A stretch of DNA of 64,000 bases, taken from assembly GCA_964528575.1 (NCBI GenBank), contig CAZGTQ010000270.1:13537-77536 (forward strand), read 5' to 3'. Positions 22,978 to 31,077 of the stretch are shown piece by piece. The notes beneath the pieces were generated by a model. That model searched no databases. It had not been told where the DNA came from and saw nothing but the letters and a program-made list of their open reading frames with translations. The position numbers and the translations under genes were made by a program. Each line of letters begins with the position of its first letter. Within the stretch, counting starts at the first letter, position 1. The DNA is from CAZGTQ01 sp964528575 (GTDB taxonomy: Bacteria; Planctomycetota; UBA1135; GCA-002686595).

Positions 22978-25338
22978 TCATTCCGCGCGGCCCGCGGCGA
23001 TCACCACGGTGCAGCGTAGGCCGCCGCCGGGCGCGGGCTCGGGCGTCGCGATCGGCCAGCCATTCTCGGCGCACTCGCGGCGCGCCTCGTCGTCGAGCCG
23101 CGGGTCGTCCGCGAAGCAGATCTCGCCGCGGGCGACCTCGCGATCCTCGGCGCGGATCTCCCAGTGCACGTGCCGCGGGATGCGCGTGCCCGGATAGCCG
23201 CCCGGGACGATCGTGCGCACACGGAACGCGCCCTCGGCGTCCGTGCGCACATAGCCGAACAAGCGCGGGTTGTCGTCTCCGCCCGCGTCCGCGGGCGCGT
23301 AGATGCCGCCGGCGTCGGTCTGGTACACGTGCACGGCCGCGCCAGCGACCGGCGCGCCCGTGTCCGGGTCGACGACGCGCGCGTGCACGAGGAGCCGCTC
23401 GCCCGGCTCGCTCGCGGCGACGAGCTCGAGCGCGCCCTCCGCCGGATGCTCGCGCAGCCAGCCCTTCAGCGCGCGCCGCCCCGCCGGGTCGCGCAGGAGC
23501 GCGGCCGCGCGCTCGTCCGCGAGCAACGTCGCCGCGGTCAGCCGGCCCGCCTCGAGCTCGGCGACGAGCTCCGCCGCGCGCGCGTCGCCCGCCGCCGTCC
23601 GCTCGCCCGCGGTGCGCCGCTCGTACTCCGCCGTCTCGATCAGCACCATGCCGCACTCGACGCAGCGGCCCGAGCGCTCGTACACGCGCTCGTGGCAGTC
23701 GACCGGGCACGGCGGGCACATCCACGCGCCCGCGCGCGCCGGCCCCTCGGGCGCGTACTCGATCGTGCAGCCGACCGGCCGCGTCGTCGCGGGCTCGATC
23801 GGATCTCCCGCGAGCAGCGCCTCGAGCGCGTCCGCGAGGTACGCCCGGCCCGCGCCCGGCGAGCCGTCCTGCCGCGTGTCGTCGACGGCGCCCGCGTAGA
23901 CGAGCCGGCCGGCCGCGTCGACGACGAACGCGTGCGGAGTCGTCACCGCGCCGAACGCGCGACCGGTCCGTCCGCTCGGATCGAGCAGGTACGGGCCGCT
24001 CGCGCCGCGCTCCGCGCGCCAGGCGCGGATCCCCTCGACGCGCTCCTCGCACGTGCTCGACGAGTCGATCGCGAGCCATGCGACGCGGCCGGCGAACCGC
24101 GCGCGCAGCTCCGGGATGGTGCGCGTGTCGTAGTGGTGCTCGACCGCCGGGCACGAGTCGCTCGTCCACTCGAGGACGACCGGGCGCCCGCGCAGCGCGG
24201 ACAGCCGGTGCTCGCTCCCGTCGAGGCCGCGCAGCGCGAAGTCGGGCGCCTGCGCGCCGATCCGCGCGCGCTCGGGCGCCGCGAGCCGGTCGACCTTGCC
24301 CTGCGCGCTCGCGCGCACGCGCTCGGCGAAGCCCGGGTCGACCGCGTCGTCGCGCTCGAGCAGCTCGAGGCAGCGGCGCGCGTGGCGCAGCGCCTCGTCC
24401 TCGCGGCCGAGCTCGACGAGCGCGTCCGCGAGGCTGTCCCACACGTTCGCCGACGACGGGAAGCGCGCCGTGTTCAGCTCGAACGCCGCGAGCGCGTCCG
24501 CCGGCCGCCCGGCCCTCTGCAAGAGCGAGTAGCCCGCGAGGTTGACGTCCTGCTCGCTCGGCGGATCCTCCAGCGCGTCCCAGAGCGCGAGCGCGGCGTC
24601 GACGCCTTCCGCGATCGCCGTGCGCACGAGCGTCGTCGTCGGCGGCGTTCCGTCCGCCGCGAACGCGCGCCGGTGGTGCTCCGCGGCGCCCGCGGGATCC
24701 CAGCGGTACTCCATGTAGCGCGCCGCCTCGTGCGCGACGTCCTCGCCGAGCAGCCGCGCGACGACGTGCAGCGCTCCGTCGATCCCCGCGGACACGCCCG
24801 CGGTCGTGACGACGCGACCGTTGTCTACGAAGCGCCGCGCGGGATCGACCTGCGTCGTCGGAGCGGCGAGCATCAAGCTCTGGATCGAGCCGTGGTGCGT
24901 CGTCGCCTCGAGCCCGTCGAGCAGCCCCGCGCGCGCGAACAGCAGCGCGCCGTTGCACACCGAGAGCGCGACCTCGGCGCGCGCTCCCGCCGTCCGCACC
25001 CATTCGACGACCGCGGGCCGCGAGAGCGGGACCGAGCCGCCCGGCACGACGATCAGGTCCGGCGCCGGGCAGTCCGCGAGCGCGACCTCGGGCACGACCG
25101 TCAGGAAGCCCTGGCTGACGATCGGCTCGGTGCTCTCCGCGACCGTGAAGACGCGGAAACGGCGCCCGTCGCCGGCGCGGGCCGCGGAGAACACCTCGGC
25201 TGGCCCGGCGAAGTCGAGCAGCTCGACGCCCGGGTAGACGAGCACCGCGACGTCGCGGACCGTCGGCTCCTGGGCGGTCGCGAGGACGGGGACGAAGGAC
25301 AGGACGCCGGCAAGCACGGGTCTCGACAGGGTTCGCAT
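22978..25338 (-). CDS. Secreted five-domain fusion: DJ-1/PfpI, TPR, redoxin, metal-binding ribbon, intradiol-dioxygenase-like
   Basis: 786 residues; signal peptide MRTLSRPVLAGVLSFVPVLATAQ. Residues 28-195 are a DJ-1/PfpI (GATase1-like) domain with the nucleophile elbow in LSVCNGALLF. Residues 255-335 are TPR-like (SANVWDSLADALVELGREDE). Residues 350-500 are a redoxin/AhpC-TSA domain of the class with one Cys (SDSCPAVEHHYDT) and later TTPHAFVVD. Residues 530-580 hold CPPCPVDC and GRCVECGMVL, a heavy-metal-binding ribbon like those with CPxCGM. Residues 650-786 resemble intradiol ring-cleavage dioxygenases: Y680, Y715, H723 and H725 fit the Tyr2-His2 iron site, with spacing similar to PcaH. All domains are in one frame with no stop. 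The joint function is unknown; extracytoplasmic aromatic oxidation with redox protection is one guess. Convergent with the chloroperoxidase-type gene. Confidence 0.9.
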   Translation of the reverse strand: MRTLSRPVLAGVLSFVPVLATAQEPTVRDVAVLVYPGVELLDFAGPAEVFSAARAGDGRRFRVFTVAESTEPIVSQGFLTVVPEVALADCPAPDLIVVPGGSVPLSRPAVVEWVRTAGARAEVALSVCNGALLFARAGLLDGLEATTHHGSIQSLMLAAPTTQVDPARRFVDNGRVVTTAGVSAGIDGALHVVARLLGEDVAHEAARYMEYRWDPAGAAEHHRRAFAADGTPPTTTLVRTAIAEGVDAALALWDALEDPPSEQDVNLAGYSLLQRAGRPADALAAFELNTARFPSSANVWDSLADALVELGREDEALRHARRCLELLERDDAVDPGFAERVRASAQGKVDRLAAPERARIGAQAPDFALRGLDGSEHRLSALRGRPVVLEWTSDSCPAVEHHYDTRTIPELRARFAGRVAWLAIDSSSTCEERVEGIRAWRAERGASGPYLLDPSGRTGRAFGAVTTPHAFVVDAAGRLVYAGAVDDTRQDGSPGAGRAYLADALEALLAGDPIEPATTRPVGCTIEYAPEGPARAGAWMCPPCPVDCHERVYERSGRCVECGMVLIETAEYERRTAGERTAAGDARAAELVAELEAGRLTAATLLADERAAALLRDPAGRRALKGWLREHPAEGALELVAASEPGERLLVHARVVDPDTGAPVAGAAVHVYQTDAGGIYAPADAGGDDNPRLFGYVRTDAEGAFRVRTIVPGGYPGTRIPRHVHWEIRAEDREVARGEICFADDPRLDDEARRECAENGWPIATPEPAPGGGLRCTVVIAAGRAE

Positions 25339-25385
25339 GCTCCACGTCCGGACCGCGCGCGCGCCTCTCCCCGACTTTCTCGACT

Positions 25386-25394
25386 TTTCTCGCG
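25386..25394 (+). promoter_or_regulatory. TTTCTCGCG element upstream of the kinase-sigma operon
   Basis: An A/T-containing word in otherwise GC-dominated DNA, 18 bases before the kinase ATG, within the repeated tract CGACTTTCTCGACTTTTCTCG. The same nine bases, in either orientation, lie upstream of the sigma-kinase operon (37336-37344) and of the Glu/Leu dehydrogenase gene (44273-44281). It could be part of a promoter or an operator. No binding protein is known. Confidence 0.3.
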
Positions 25395-25412
25395 GCCGTA
25401 CGATGGGCCCCG

Positions 25413-27779
25413 ATGCGCGCGCTCTCCGGCACCGGCGACGAAGCCTTCTTCGAGGAGCTGCGCGACGCGCTGCGCGAGGACGAGCTCGCGCCGGGCGCGA
25501 TCGAGGGGTACGAGGTCGGGCCCGAGCTCCACCGCGGCGGCCAGGGCGTCGTCTACCGCGCGATCCAGCGCTCGACGCGCCGCGCGGTCGCGCTCAAGGT
25601 GCTCCGCGCCGGCGCGCGCTCCTACCGCGAGCGCCTGCGGTTCGAGCGCGAGGTCGACCTCGCCTGCCGCCTGCGCCATTGCGGCATCGTCGTCGTGCAC
25701 GACCGCGGCGTCGCCGGCGGGCGTCCGTGGTATGCGATGGAGCTCGTCGACGGGCTCACGCTCGACGCGTACCTCGAGCGCGCGCGGCCCGCGCTCACCG
25801 AGCGGCTCGCGCTGTTCCGCGCGATCTGCGACGCCGTCGCGCACGCGCATCGCCACGGTGTGATCCACCGCGATCTCAAGCCGAGCCACGTGCTGGTCGA
25901 CGCGGCGGGCGCGCCGCGCGTCCTCGACTTCGGTGTCGCGCGCGCGCTCGACGACGACCGCGCCGCGGCCGTGACGCGCGACGGTGAGCTCGCCGGCACG
26001 CTCGCGTACGCGTCGCCCGAGCAGGTCGCGGGCGATGCCGCCGCGGTCGATACGCGCACCGACGTGTACTCGCTCGGCGTCGTGCTGTACGAGCTCGTGA
26101 CCGGGCGCCGGCCGTACGACGTCTGCGGACCGGTCGCCGAGGTCGTCGGACGCATCGCGCACGCGCAGCCGGCCGATCCCGGCGTCGACCGCGACCTCGC
26201 GGCGATCCTCGACGCCGCGCTCGCGAAGGACCCCGACGCGCGCTATCGCACCGTCGAGGCGCTCGCCCGCGACGTCGGGCACTGGCTCGCGCGCGAGCCG
26301 GTCGAGGCGCGCGGCGGGGGAGCGTGGTACGAGCTGCGCAAGGGCCTCGCGCGCCACCGCCGCGCCGTGCTGGCCGGCGCGCTCGTGCTCGTCGCGGCGC
26401 TCGTGGGCGGCGGCTTGCTCGCGCGCGAGCGGCTGCGCGCCGAGCGGCAGCGCGAGAGCGCCCAGCTCGTGCGCGAGATCTTCCAGGACGTGCTCGCCGC
26501 GGCGGCGCCGCAGCGCATGGGCGGCGACGTGCGGCTACTCGAGATGTTCGAGGAGGCGTCCCGGCGCATCGAGGAAGGGCTGATCGACGCGCCCGACGCG
26601 CAGGCCGCGGTGCAGCTCACGATCGGCGACACGTACCGCGAGCTCCTGATGCTGTCCGAGGCGGTGCCGCACCTGCGGCGCGCGGTCGAGCGCTACCGCG
26701 TCGTCGACGGCGCGCAGCGGCTCGAGCTCGCGCGCGCGCTCGAGCTCCTCGGGCTCGCGCTCGCGGCGCTGAACGACCCCGACGCCGTCGCGGCGCACGA
26801 GGAGGCGCTCGCGCTGCGACGCCGCGCGCTCGATCCGGCCGATCCCCGCATCGCCGCGAGCGAGCGCGGCCTGGCGGTCGCGCTGCTCGCGCAGTGGGAC
26901 GCGGGGGAGGCCGAGCGCAAGCGGGCGGCCGCGCTGCTGGGCGACGCGCTCGCGCGCTTCGCCGCCGCGCACGGCGACGAGCATCCGGAGGTCGCCGAGA
27001 CGCGGCTGCGGCGCGCGTGGCTCCTGCGCGAGCGCGGCGCGGCCGGCGTCGAGGGCGAGCTGCGCGCGGCGCTCGCGACGTTCGAGGCGAGCGCGCCGTC
27101 GGATCCGCGGACGATCGAATGTCTCAACGCGCTGTCGTCCTTCCTCCAGGGGGCGGAGCGGTTCGACGAGGCCGAGGCGGCGCTCGCGCGGTCGATCGCG
27201 CTCACCCGTGAGCTCTACGGCGACGAGCGCGCGATCGAGATGCTGCGGCGCCAGGCGCGGCTGCAGTACGCGCGCGGCGAGCTCGTGACGGCCGAGCTGC
27301 TCTCGCGCCGCGCGATCGCGCGCGCGCTCGAGCGGTGGGGCGAGCGGCGGCCGGAGCGCGCCGCGGAGCTCGGATCGCTCGCGGCGCGCGTCGTCGAGCC
27401 GCTCGCGGGCGCGCCGCCGCCGTACGCCGAGGCCTTCGCGACGTTGCGCTCGCTCGAGGGCGACGGCGCGTTCGAGCTCGCGAGCTGGTCGAACGGGCTC
27501 GCGCGCGTGCTCGCCCGGCTCGGCCGCGCGGACGAGACCGAGCCGATGCTGCGCGAGGCGCTGAACGTCCGCTGCCGCGCGTTCGGCGACGACTGCCCGA
27601 TCCGGCGCGCAACGATCGAGCAGCTCGCGGAGCACCTCGTCGCGGGCGGCCGCTGCGGCGAGGCCGTGCCGTTCCTGCGCGAGTCGATCGCGGCGTCGGA
27701 GCGCGTCGGCGAGAGCGACTCGGCGCGCGCGGCGCGGACGCGCGAGCTGCTGGCGGCGTGCGGAGAGGACACGCGGTGA
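25413..27779 (+). CDS. Transmembrane Ser/Thr kinase-like protein with TPR domain; catalytic-loop Asn replaced by His
   Basis: 788 residues. Kinase domain: glycine loop ELHRGGQGVV at 38-47, K62, HRD at 152-154, DFG at 172-174, and GTLAYASPEQ. The catalytic loop reads HRDLKPSHVLV: the Mg-binding Asn expected at 159 is His (codon CAC), so activity may be altered or lost. A membrane helix lies near 320-337 (AVLAGALVLVAALVGGGLLA), followed by about 440 residues of TPR helices, as in eukaryote-like planctomycete kinases. The stop overlaps the next gene's GTG start (GTGA), so the kinase and an ECF sigma factor are co-translated. Likely role: sensing and control of that sigma factor, by phosphorylation or simply binding; inferred from arrangement. 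Confidence 0.93.
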   Translation: MRALSGTGDEAFFEELRDALREDELAPGAIEGYEVGPELHRGGQGVVYRAIQRSTRRAVALKVLRAGARSYRERLRFEREVDLACRLRHCGIVVVHDRGVAGGRPWYAMELVDGLTLDAYLERARPALTERLALFRAICDAVAHAHRHGVIHRDLKPSHVLVDAAGAPRVLDFGVARALDDDRAAAVTRDGELAGTLAYASPEQVAGDAAAVDTRTDVYSLGVVLYELVTGRRPYDVCGPVAEVVGRIAHAQPADPGVDRDLAAILDAALAKDPDARYRTVEALARDVGHWLAREPVEARGGGAWYELRKGLARHRRAVLAGALVLVAALVGGGLLARERLRAERQRESAQLVREIFQDVLAAAAPQRMGGDVRLLEMFEEASRRIEEGLIDAPDAQAAVQLTIGDTYRELLMLSEAVPHLRRAVERYRVVDGAQRLELARALELLGLALAALNDPDAVAAHEEALALRRRALDPADPRIAASERGLAVALLAQWDAGEAERKRAAALLGDALARFAAAHGDEHPEVAETRLRRAWLLRERGAAGVEGELRAALATFEASAPSDPRTIECLNALSSFLQGAERFDEAEAALARSIALTRELYGDERAIEMLRRQARLQYARGELVTAELLSRRAIARALERWGERRPERAAELGSLAARVVEPLAGAPPPYAEAFATLRSLEGDGAFELASWSNGLARVLARLGRADETEPMLREALNVRCRAFGDDCPIRRATIEQLAEHLVAGGRCGEAVPFLRESIAASERVGESDSARAARTRELLAACGEDTR

Positions 27780-28345
27780 CGACGAGCCGCACGCTCGTGC
27801 AGCGGCTGCGCGACCCGCGCGACGGCGACGCGTGGGCGCGCTTCTTCGAGCTCTACGCGCCCGCTCTCGAGACGTACGCGCGTGCGCGCGGGCTGTCGGC
27901 GACCGACGCCGAGGAGGTGCGCGACGAATGCCTCGAGATCGTGTCGCGGCGCATGCCGGCGTTCGAGTACGACCGCGCGCGGGGCGGGTTCCGGCGCTGG
28001 CTGCACACCGTCGCGCGCGGCGTGATCGTCGACCGGCTGCGGCGCCGTCGCGAGACGAGCGCGGACACGGGCGCGCTCCAAGCGCTCGCGGACCCGCGGC
28101 CCGGGCCGGACGAGCTGTGGCGTCGGGCCTGGCGGCGCGAGGAGCTGCGCTACGCGTTCGCCGAGGCGCGTCGCAGCGAACCGCCGCGGGCCGTCGAGGT
28201 CTTCGAGCTCCTGCTCCGCGATGAGCTCGGCGTGGCCGAAGTGTGCGCGCGGACGGGGCTGCGGCCGGCCGCGGTGTACAAGGCGAAGAGCCGCGTGCTC
28301 GCGCGCGTGCGCGAGGTGCTGCGGCGCCTGGGGACGACGGAGTGA
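27776..28345 (+). CDS. ECF-family RNA polymerase sigma factor, coupled to a kinase gene
   Basis: 189 residues from GTG at 27776, which overlaps the kinase stop (GTGA). Region 2: AWARFFELYAPALETYARA, then EEVRDECLEIVSRRM and the GGFRRWLHTVARGVIVDRLRRR segment (core and -10 binding). Region 4: VFELLLRDELGVAEVCARTG with a helix-turn-helix that runs into AAVYKAKSRVLARVREVL. It resembles the kinase-linked ECF groups of Planctomycetota, which lack classical anti-sigma factors. Target genes are unknown. The GlsB-like gene beyond it is convergent. Confidence 0.9.
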   Translation: MTTSRTLVQRLRDPRDGDAWARFFELYAPALETYARARGLSATDAEEVRDECLEIVSRRMPAFEYDRARGGFRRWLHTVARGVIVDRLRRRRETSADTGALQALADPRPGPDELWRRAWRREELRYAFAEARRSEPPRAVEVFELLLRDELGVAEVCARTGLRPAAVYKAKSRVLARVREVLRRLGTTE

Positions 28346-28401
28346 CGCTCGCTACAGGTGCGAGCGCGGCCGACGGTCGCGCGTCATGATCGCTTCGACG
28401 T

Positions 28402-28689
28402 TCATGTCCGGTCCCGCCTACGCCCGCGCGTGAAGAGCGAGAGGACCGCGACCACCAGCGCGGAGCCCAGGATGGCCCACACGATCGGGAAGGCGTCGCC
28501 GTCGATCTCGACCGTGAAGATCGGCGGCAGCTCCAGCGCGTCCGCGACCAGCGTTCCGACGAGCGCGCCGACGAAGCCGAGCGCGATCGCGACCAGGCAG
28601 CCGCCGCGGGAGACGCCGGCGATCGCCTGGCCGAGCGCGCCGCACACGCCAGCGACCAAGAGCAGCAGCAGGATCTCGAGAAGGCTCAT
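28402..28689 (-). CDS. GlsB/YeaQ/YmgE-family (transglycosylase-associated) membrane protein
   Basis: 95 residues with three membrane segments (about 5-22, 29-49 and 66-86). The glycine-rich helices GVCGALGQAIAG and GFVGALVGTLVA match the small GlsB/YeaQ family, whose members are often stress-induced. A short acidic loop (FTVEIDGDAFP) between helices 2 and 3 and a basic tail are present. Biochemical function unknown. It faces the end of the sigma-factor gene, 56 bases apart, and lies downstream of a secreted beta-helix gene from which a hairpin separates it. Confidence 0.85.
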   Translation of the reverse strand: MSLLEILLLLLVAGVCGALGQAIAGVSRGGCLVAIALGFVGALVGTLVADALELPPIFTVEIDGDAFPIVWAILGSALVVAVLSLFTRGRRRDRT

Positions 28690-28751
28690 GTCTCGCCAGC
28701 GGTTGCAAGCGGCGTGCCGCTCGCGAGGAGCGGGCGGCCGGCGCGCCGGCG

Positions 28752-28794
28752 GGAGCGCTCGAGCGGGAAGGGGACTGTGCTCGAGGAGCGCTCC
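28752..28794 (-). terminator. Hairpin downstream of the beta-helix gene
   Basis: Inverted repeat GGAGCGCTC / GAGCGCTCC, extended by CGAGC / GCTCG with a small bulge, loop of about 14 bases. It lies after the stop of the 28822 gene and before the GlsB-type gene on the same strand. No T-run is seen. Confidence 0.45.
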
Positions 28795-28821
28795 GCGCCG
28801 GACACGCCGGGTCGCCGTTGG

Positions 28822-30843
28822 TCAGGGAGCGTCGCCGCGCACCGCGTTCGAGGCCGCGAGGACCTCGGGCGCGGCCGGGTCGATGATCCAGGCCTGCGCC
28901 CAGATCGACTTGCCCGCCGCGGGTGCGGGCCACGCGTAGCCCGTGAACGCCGCGGTGCCGGCGGCATCGGTCGTGAAGGGCAGGAGCACGTCTGGCGCGG
29001 GGACGAGCGTGCCGCCGAGCAGCGGAATCGAGAGCGCGGAGGCACCGACGACGAACAGTCCGGGCGTCGACTCGCGCCCGTTCGACACGTGCAGCGACGT
29101 GGTCGAGCCCGCGGTCAGTGGGCCGCCGCCGGCGAGCACCGGGTCGCCGTACGTGCCGGCGAGCGCGGAGCCGAGGTCGGCCCAGGGCGAGGCCGCGACG
29201 ATGCGCGGCGGCGAGACCTCGCTCGTGTTGCCGTCGGCGTCGGTCGCGGTCGCGGTCAGCGCGAGGCCGCTCGTGATCTGCGGCAGGTGCACGACGAACG
29301 TGCCGTCGGGCCGCGGCGTCGCGACACCGAGGAACGTCTCGGCCTCGACGACGTTGCCGAACGAGGGGAGCGGGTTCGAGAAGAGCTCGACGCTCGCCAG
29401 CTCCGGGGCCGACGTGTCGAGCGTGCCGGTGACGACGGTGCCCTGCGCGCTCGTGATCGCGCTCGCGAGCACGGGGTGGTTCATGAGCTCGTTCGGACCG
29501 CTGTCGCCGTCGCCGGGATCGTTCGAGGTCGGCCCGTCGAAGTCGAGGTCGATCGGCAGGAGCCCGGCCCCGTCGTTCTCGTAGAGCGCGTTCCCGCTGA
29601 TGCGGTTGCGCTTCGCTTGCCAGATGACGCGCACGCCGCCTTGCTGGTTGTACGCGATCGTGTTGCCCTCGCCCGGCCCGGTGCCGCCGAGGACGTTGTC
29701 GGTGGGGGACGGCTGCGAGGTGGCGAACACCGCGAACACGACACCGACGCCGTTCGGGATCGGGTTCGTGCCGCTCGCGTCGACGCCGATCGAGTTGCCT
29801 TGCACGACGTTGCCGGTCGCGCCGCCGTCGAGCCAGATTCCGTACTGGAAACCCTTCGTGCCGGTGATGCCGCCGATCACGTTGCCGCGGATCACGTTGT
29901 TCGATCCGGCGAGCTCGAGGCCGATGTCGCCGGTGTTCGCCGCGGCGACCGTGCCGCTCGCGTCGGTGCCGATCAGGTTGCCGAGCACGAGGTTGCCGTC
30001 CGCGGAGACGCGGACCTGGGCGCCGCTCGGCTGGCCGTGCTCGCCGAGACTACCCGCCTCGGCGATGCGGTTGCGCTCGCCGGGCCCGAGGCCGCCGATG
30101 CGGTTGCCCGTCGCGTCGCCGCGGATCTGGACGCCGTTCCACGAGCCGGTGAGCAACTCGTTCCCGATCACGACGTTGTCCTGGGCCACGTCGCCGAAGT
30201 ACGCCTCGATCCGCACGCCGTCGTTGCCCGACGAGAGCCGGTTGCCCTCGCCGGACTGCGCGCCGCCGATCACGTTGCGGTCGCCCTCGATCAGGACGGC
30301 GGAGTAGAGCGGGCCGCCGATCGAGCAGCCGACGACGACGTTCTCGCTCGCGGTCGCGTACAGGGCGATGCCGTGGCCGCGGTTGCCCATGTTTCCCAGG
30401 CCGACGAAGCGGTTGCGCGACGAGACGACCGAGAACATCGGCGACGAGAGGTACGCCGGGTGCGTGTTGAAGAACGCGACCTCGGGACCGTTCGGGTTCG
30501 TGTCGCCGCTGAACGCGGTCTGCGTCGTCCCGTCGACGGTGGTGTCGTCGTCGGTGAGCATCCAGGGTGCTCCGCCGTTCTCGATCACGGGGCCGGTCGA
30601 GCCGAGGCCCCAGTCGCTCTGCGGGATCTGGAACCCGACCGTCTGCGGGCCCGGCGTGTTGTTCGTGGCGGTGATCGCCTCGCGCATCGAGACGAGCCCG
30701 TCGGGCCCGGGCAGGTCCGCGACGGTCTTGGCGCCGGTGAAGTCGGAGGTGTCGCTCCTCGTCGACACGTAGACGGTCGTCTGCGCCGCGGCGGGCACGG
30801 CGACGAGGAGCGGGAGCAAGCGGGCGAGAACGTGCAGGTTCAT
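28822..30843 (-). CDS. Secreted right-handed beta-helix protein with SNAV-type C-terminal module
   Basis: 673 residues; signal peptide MNLHVLARLLPLLVAVPAAAQ. Residues 25-430 form parallel beta-helix coils with many G-N-x-I/V-x-G repeats (RNVIGGAQSGEGNRLSSGND, GNRIGGLGPGERNRI, NNVIRGNVIGG), as in NosD/CSLREA-type proteins; SMREAITATNN near residue 50 is close to the CSLREA motif. A beta-sandwich segment follows (about 470-560, GTLDTSAPELASVELFSN). The last 100 residues are the shared module that ends SNAVRGDAP. Probably surface-exposed. The frame stays open upstream of 30843, but the signal peptide fixes the start. Its minus-strand leader shares words with the leader of the 39098-41728 gene. 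Confidence 0.9.
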   Translation of the reverse strand: MNLHVLARLLPLLVAVPAAAQTTVYVSTRSDTSDFTGAKTVADLPGPDGLVSMREAITATNNTPGPQTVGFQIPQSDWGLGSTGPVIENGGAPWMLTDDDTTVDGTTQTAFSGDTNPNGPEVAFFNTHPAYLSSPMFSVVSSRNRFVGLGNMGNRGHGIALYATASENVVVGCSIGGPLYSAVLIEGDRNVIGGAQSGEGNRLSSGNDGVRIEAYFGDVAQDNVVIGNELLTGSWNGVQIRGDATGNRIGGLGPGERNRIAEAGSLGEHGQPSGAQVRVSADGNLVLGNLIGTDASGTVAAANTGDIGLELAGSNNVIRGNVIGGITGTKGFQYGIWLDGGATGNVVQGNSIGVDASGTNPIPNGVGVVFAVFATSQPSPTDNVLGGTGPGEGNTIAYNQQGGVRVIWQAKRNRISGNALYENDGAGLLPIDLDFDGPTSNDPGDGDSGPNELMNHPVLASAITSAQGTVVTGTLDTSAPELASVELFSNPLPSFGNVVEAETFLGVATPRPDGTFVVHLPQITSGLALTATATDADGNTSEVSPPRIVAASPWADLGSALAGTYGDPVLAGGGPLTAGSTTSLHVSNGRESTPGLFVVGASALSIPLLGGTLVPAPDVLLPFTTDAAGTAAFTGYAWPAPAAGKSIWAQAWIIDPAAPEVLAASNAVRGDAP

Positions 30844-31021
30844 GGCGGGAGCACTCCGGGGAAGGACGAGGAGCCGTCCCCCTGGCAAGCAGCAGACCGC
30901 CGGGCCGAAACGCCCTTCCTGGGCACGCCAGGGCCGATTTTCCCGCGCGACCGCCAGAGCCACTCCAAGATCCGGACGCGTCGTCCGAGCTCTGGACGGA
31001 GGTGGCCGCCGAATAGAAGGG

Positions 31022-31059
31022 GAGCCCGGCAGCGCGGCCTGCCCCGCGCTCCCGGGCTC
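31022..31059 (-). terminator. Strong hairpin downstream of the 31078 gene
   Basis: Two stacked arms, GAGCCCGG / CCGGGCTC and AGCGCGG / CCGCGCT, separated by a single mismatched position and closing a 6-base loop. It sits about 20 bases after the stop of the minus-strand gene ending at 31078. On the minus strand a short pyrimidine-rich stretch follows. Confidence 0.6.
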
Positions 31060-31077
31060 TTCATCGGAGTCGCAGTC

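Noticed and set aside
23164..25863. Long plus-strand open frame opposite the dioxygenase fusion and entering the kinase gene
   Set aside because: Repetitive Arg/Ala-rich translation; the minus strand carries the five conserved domains.
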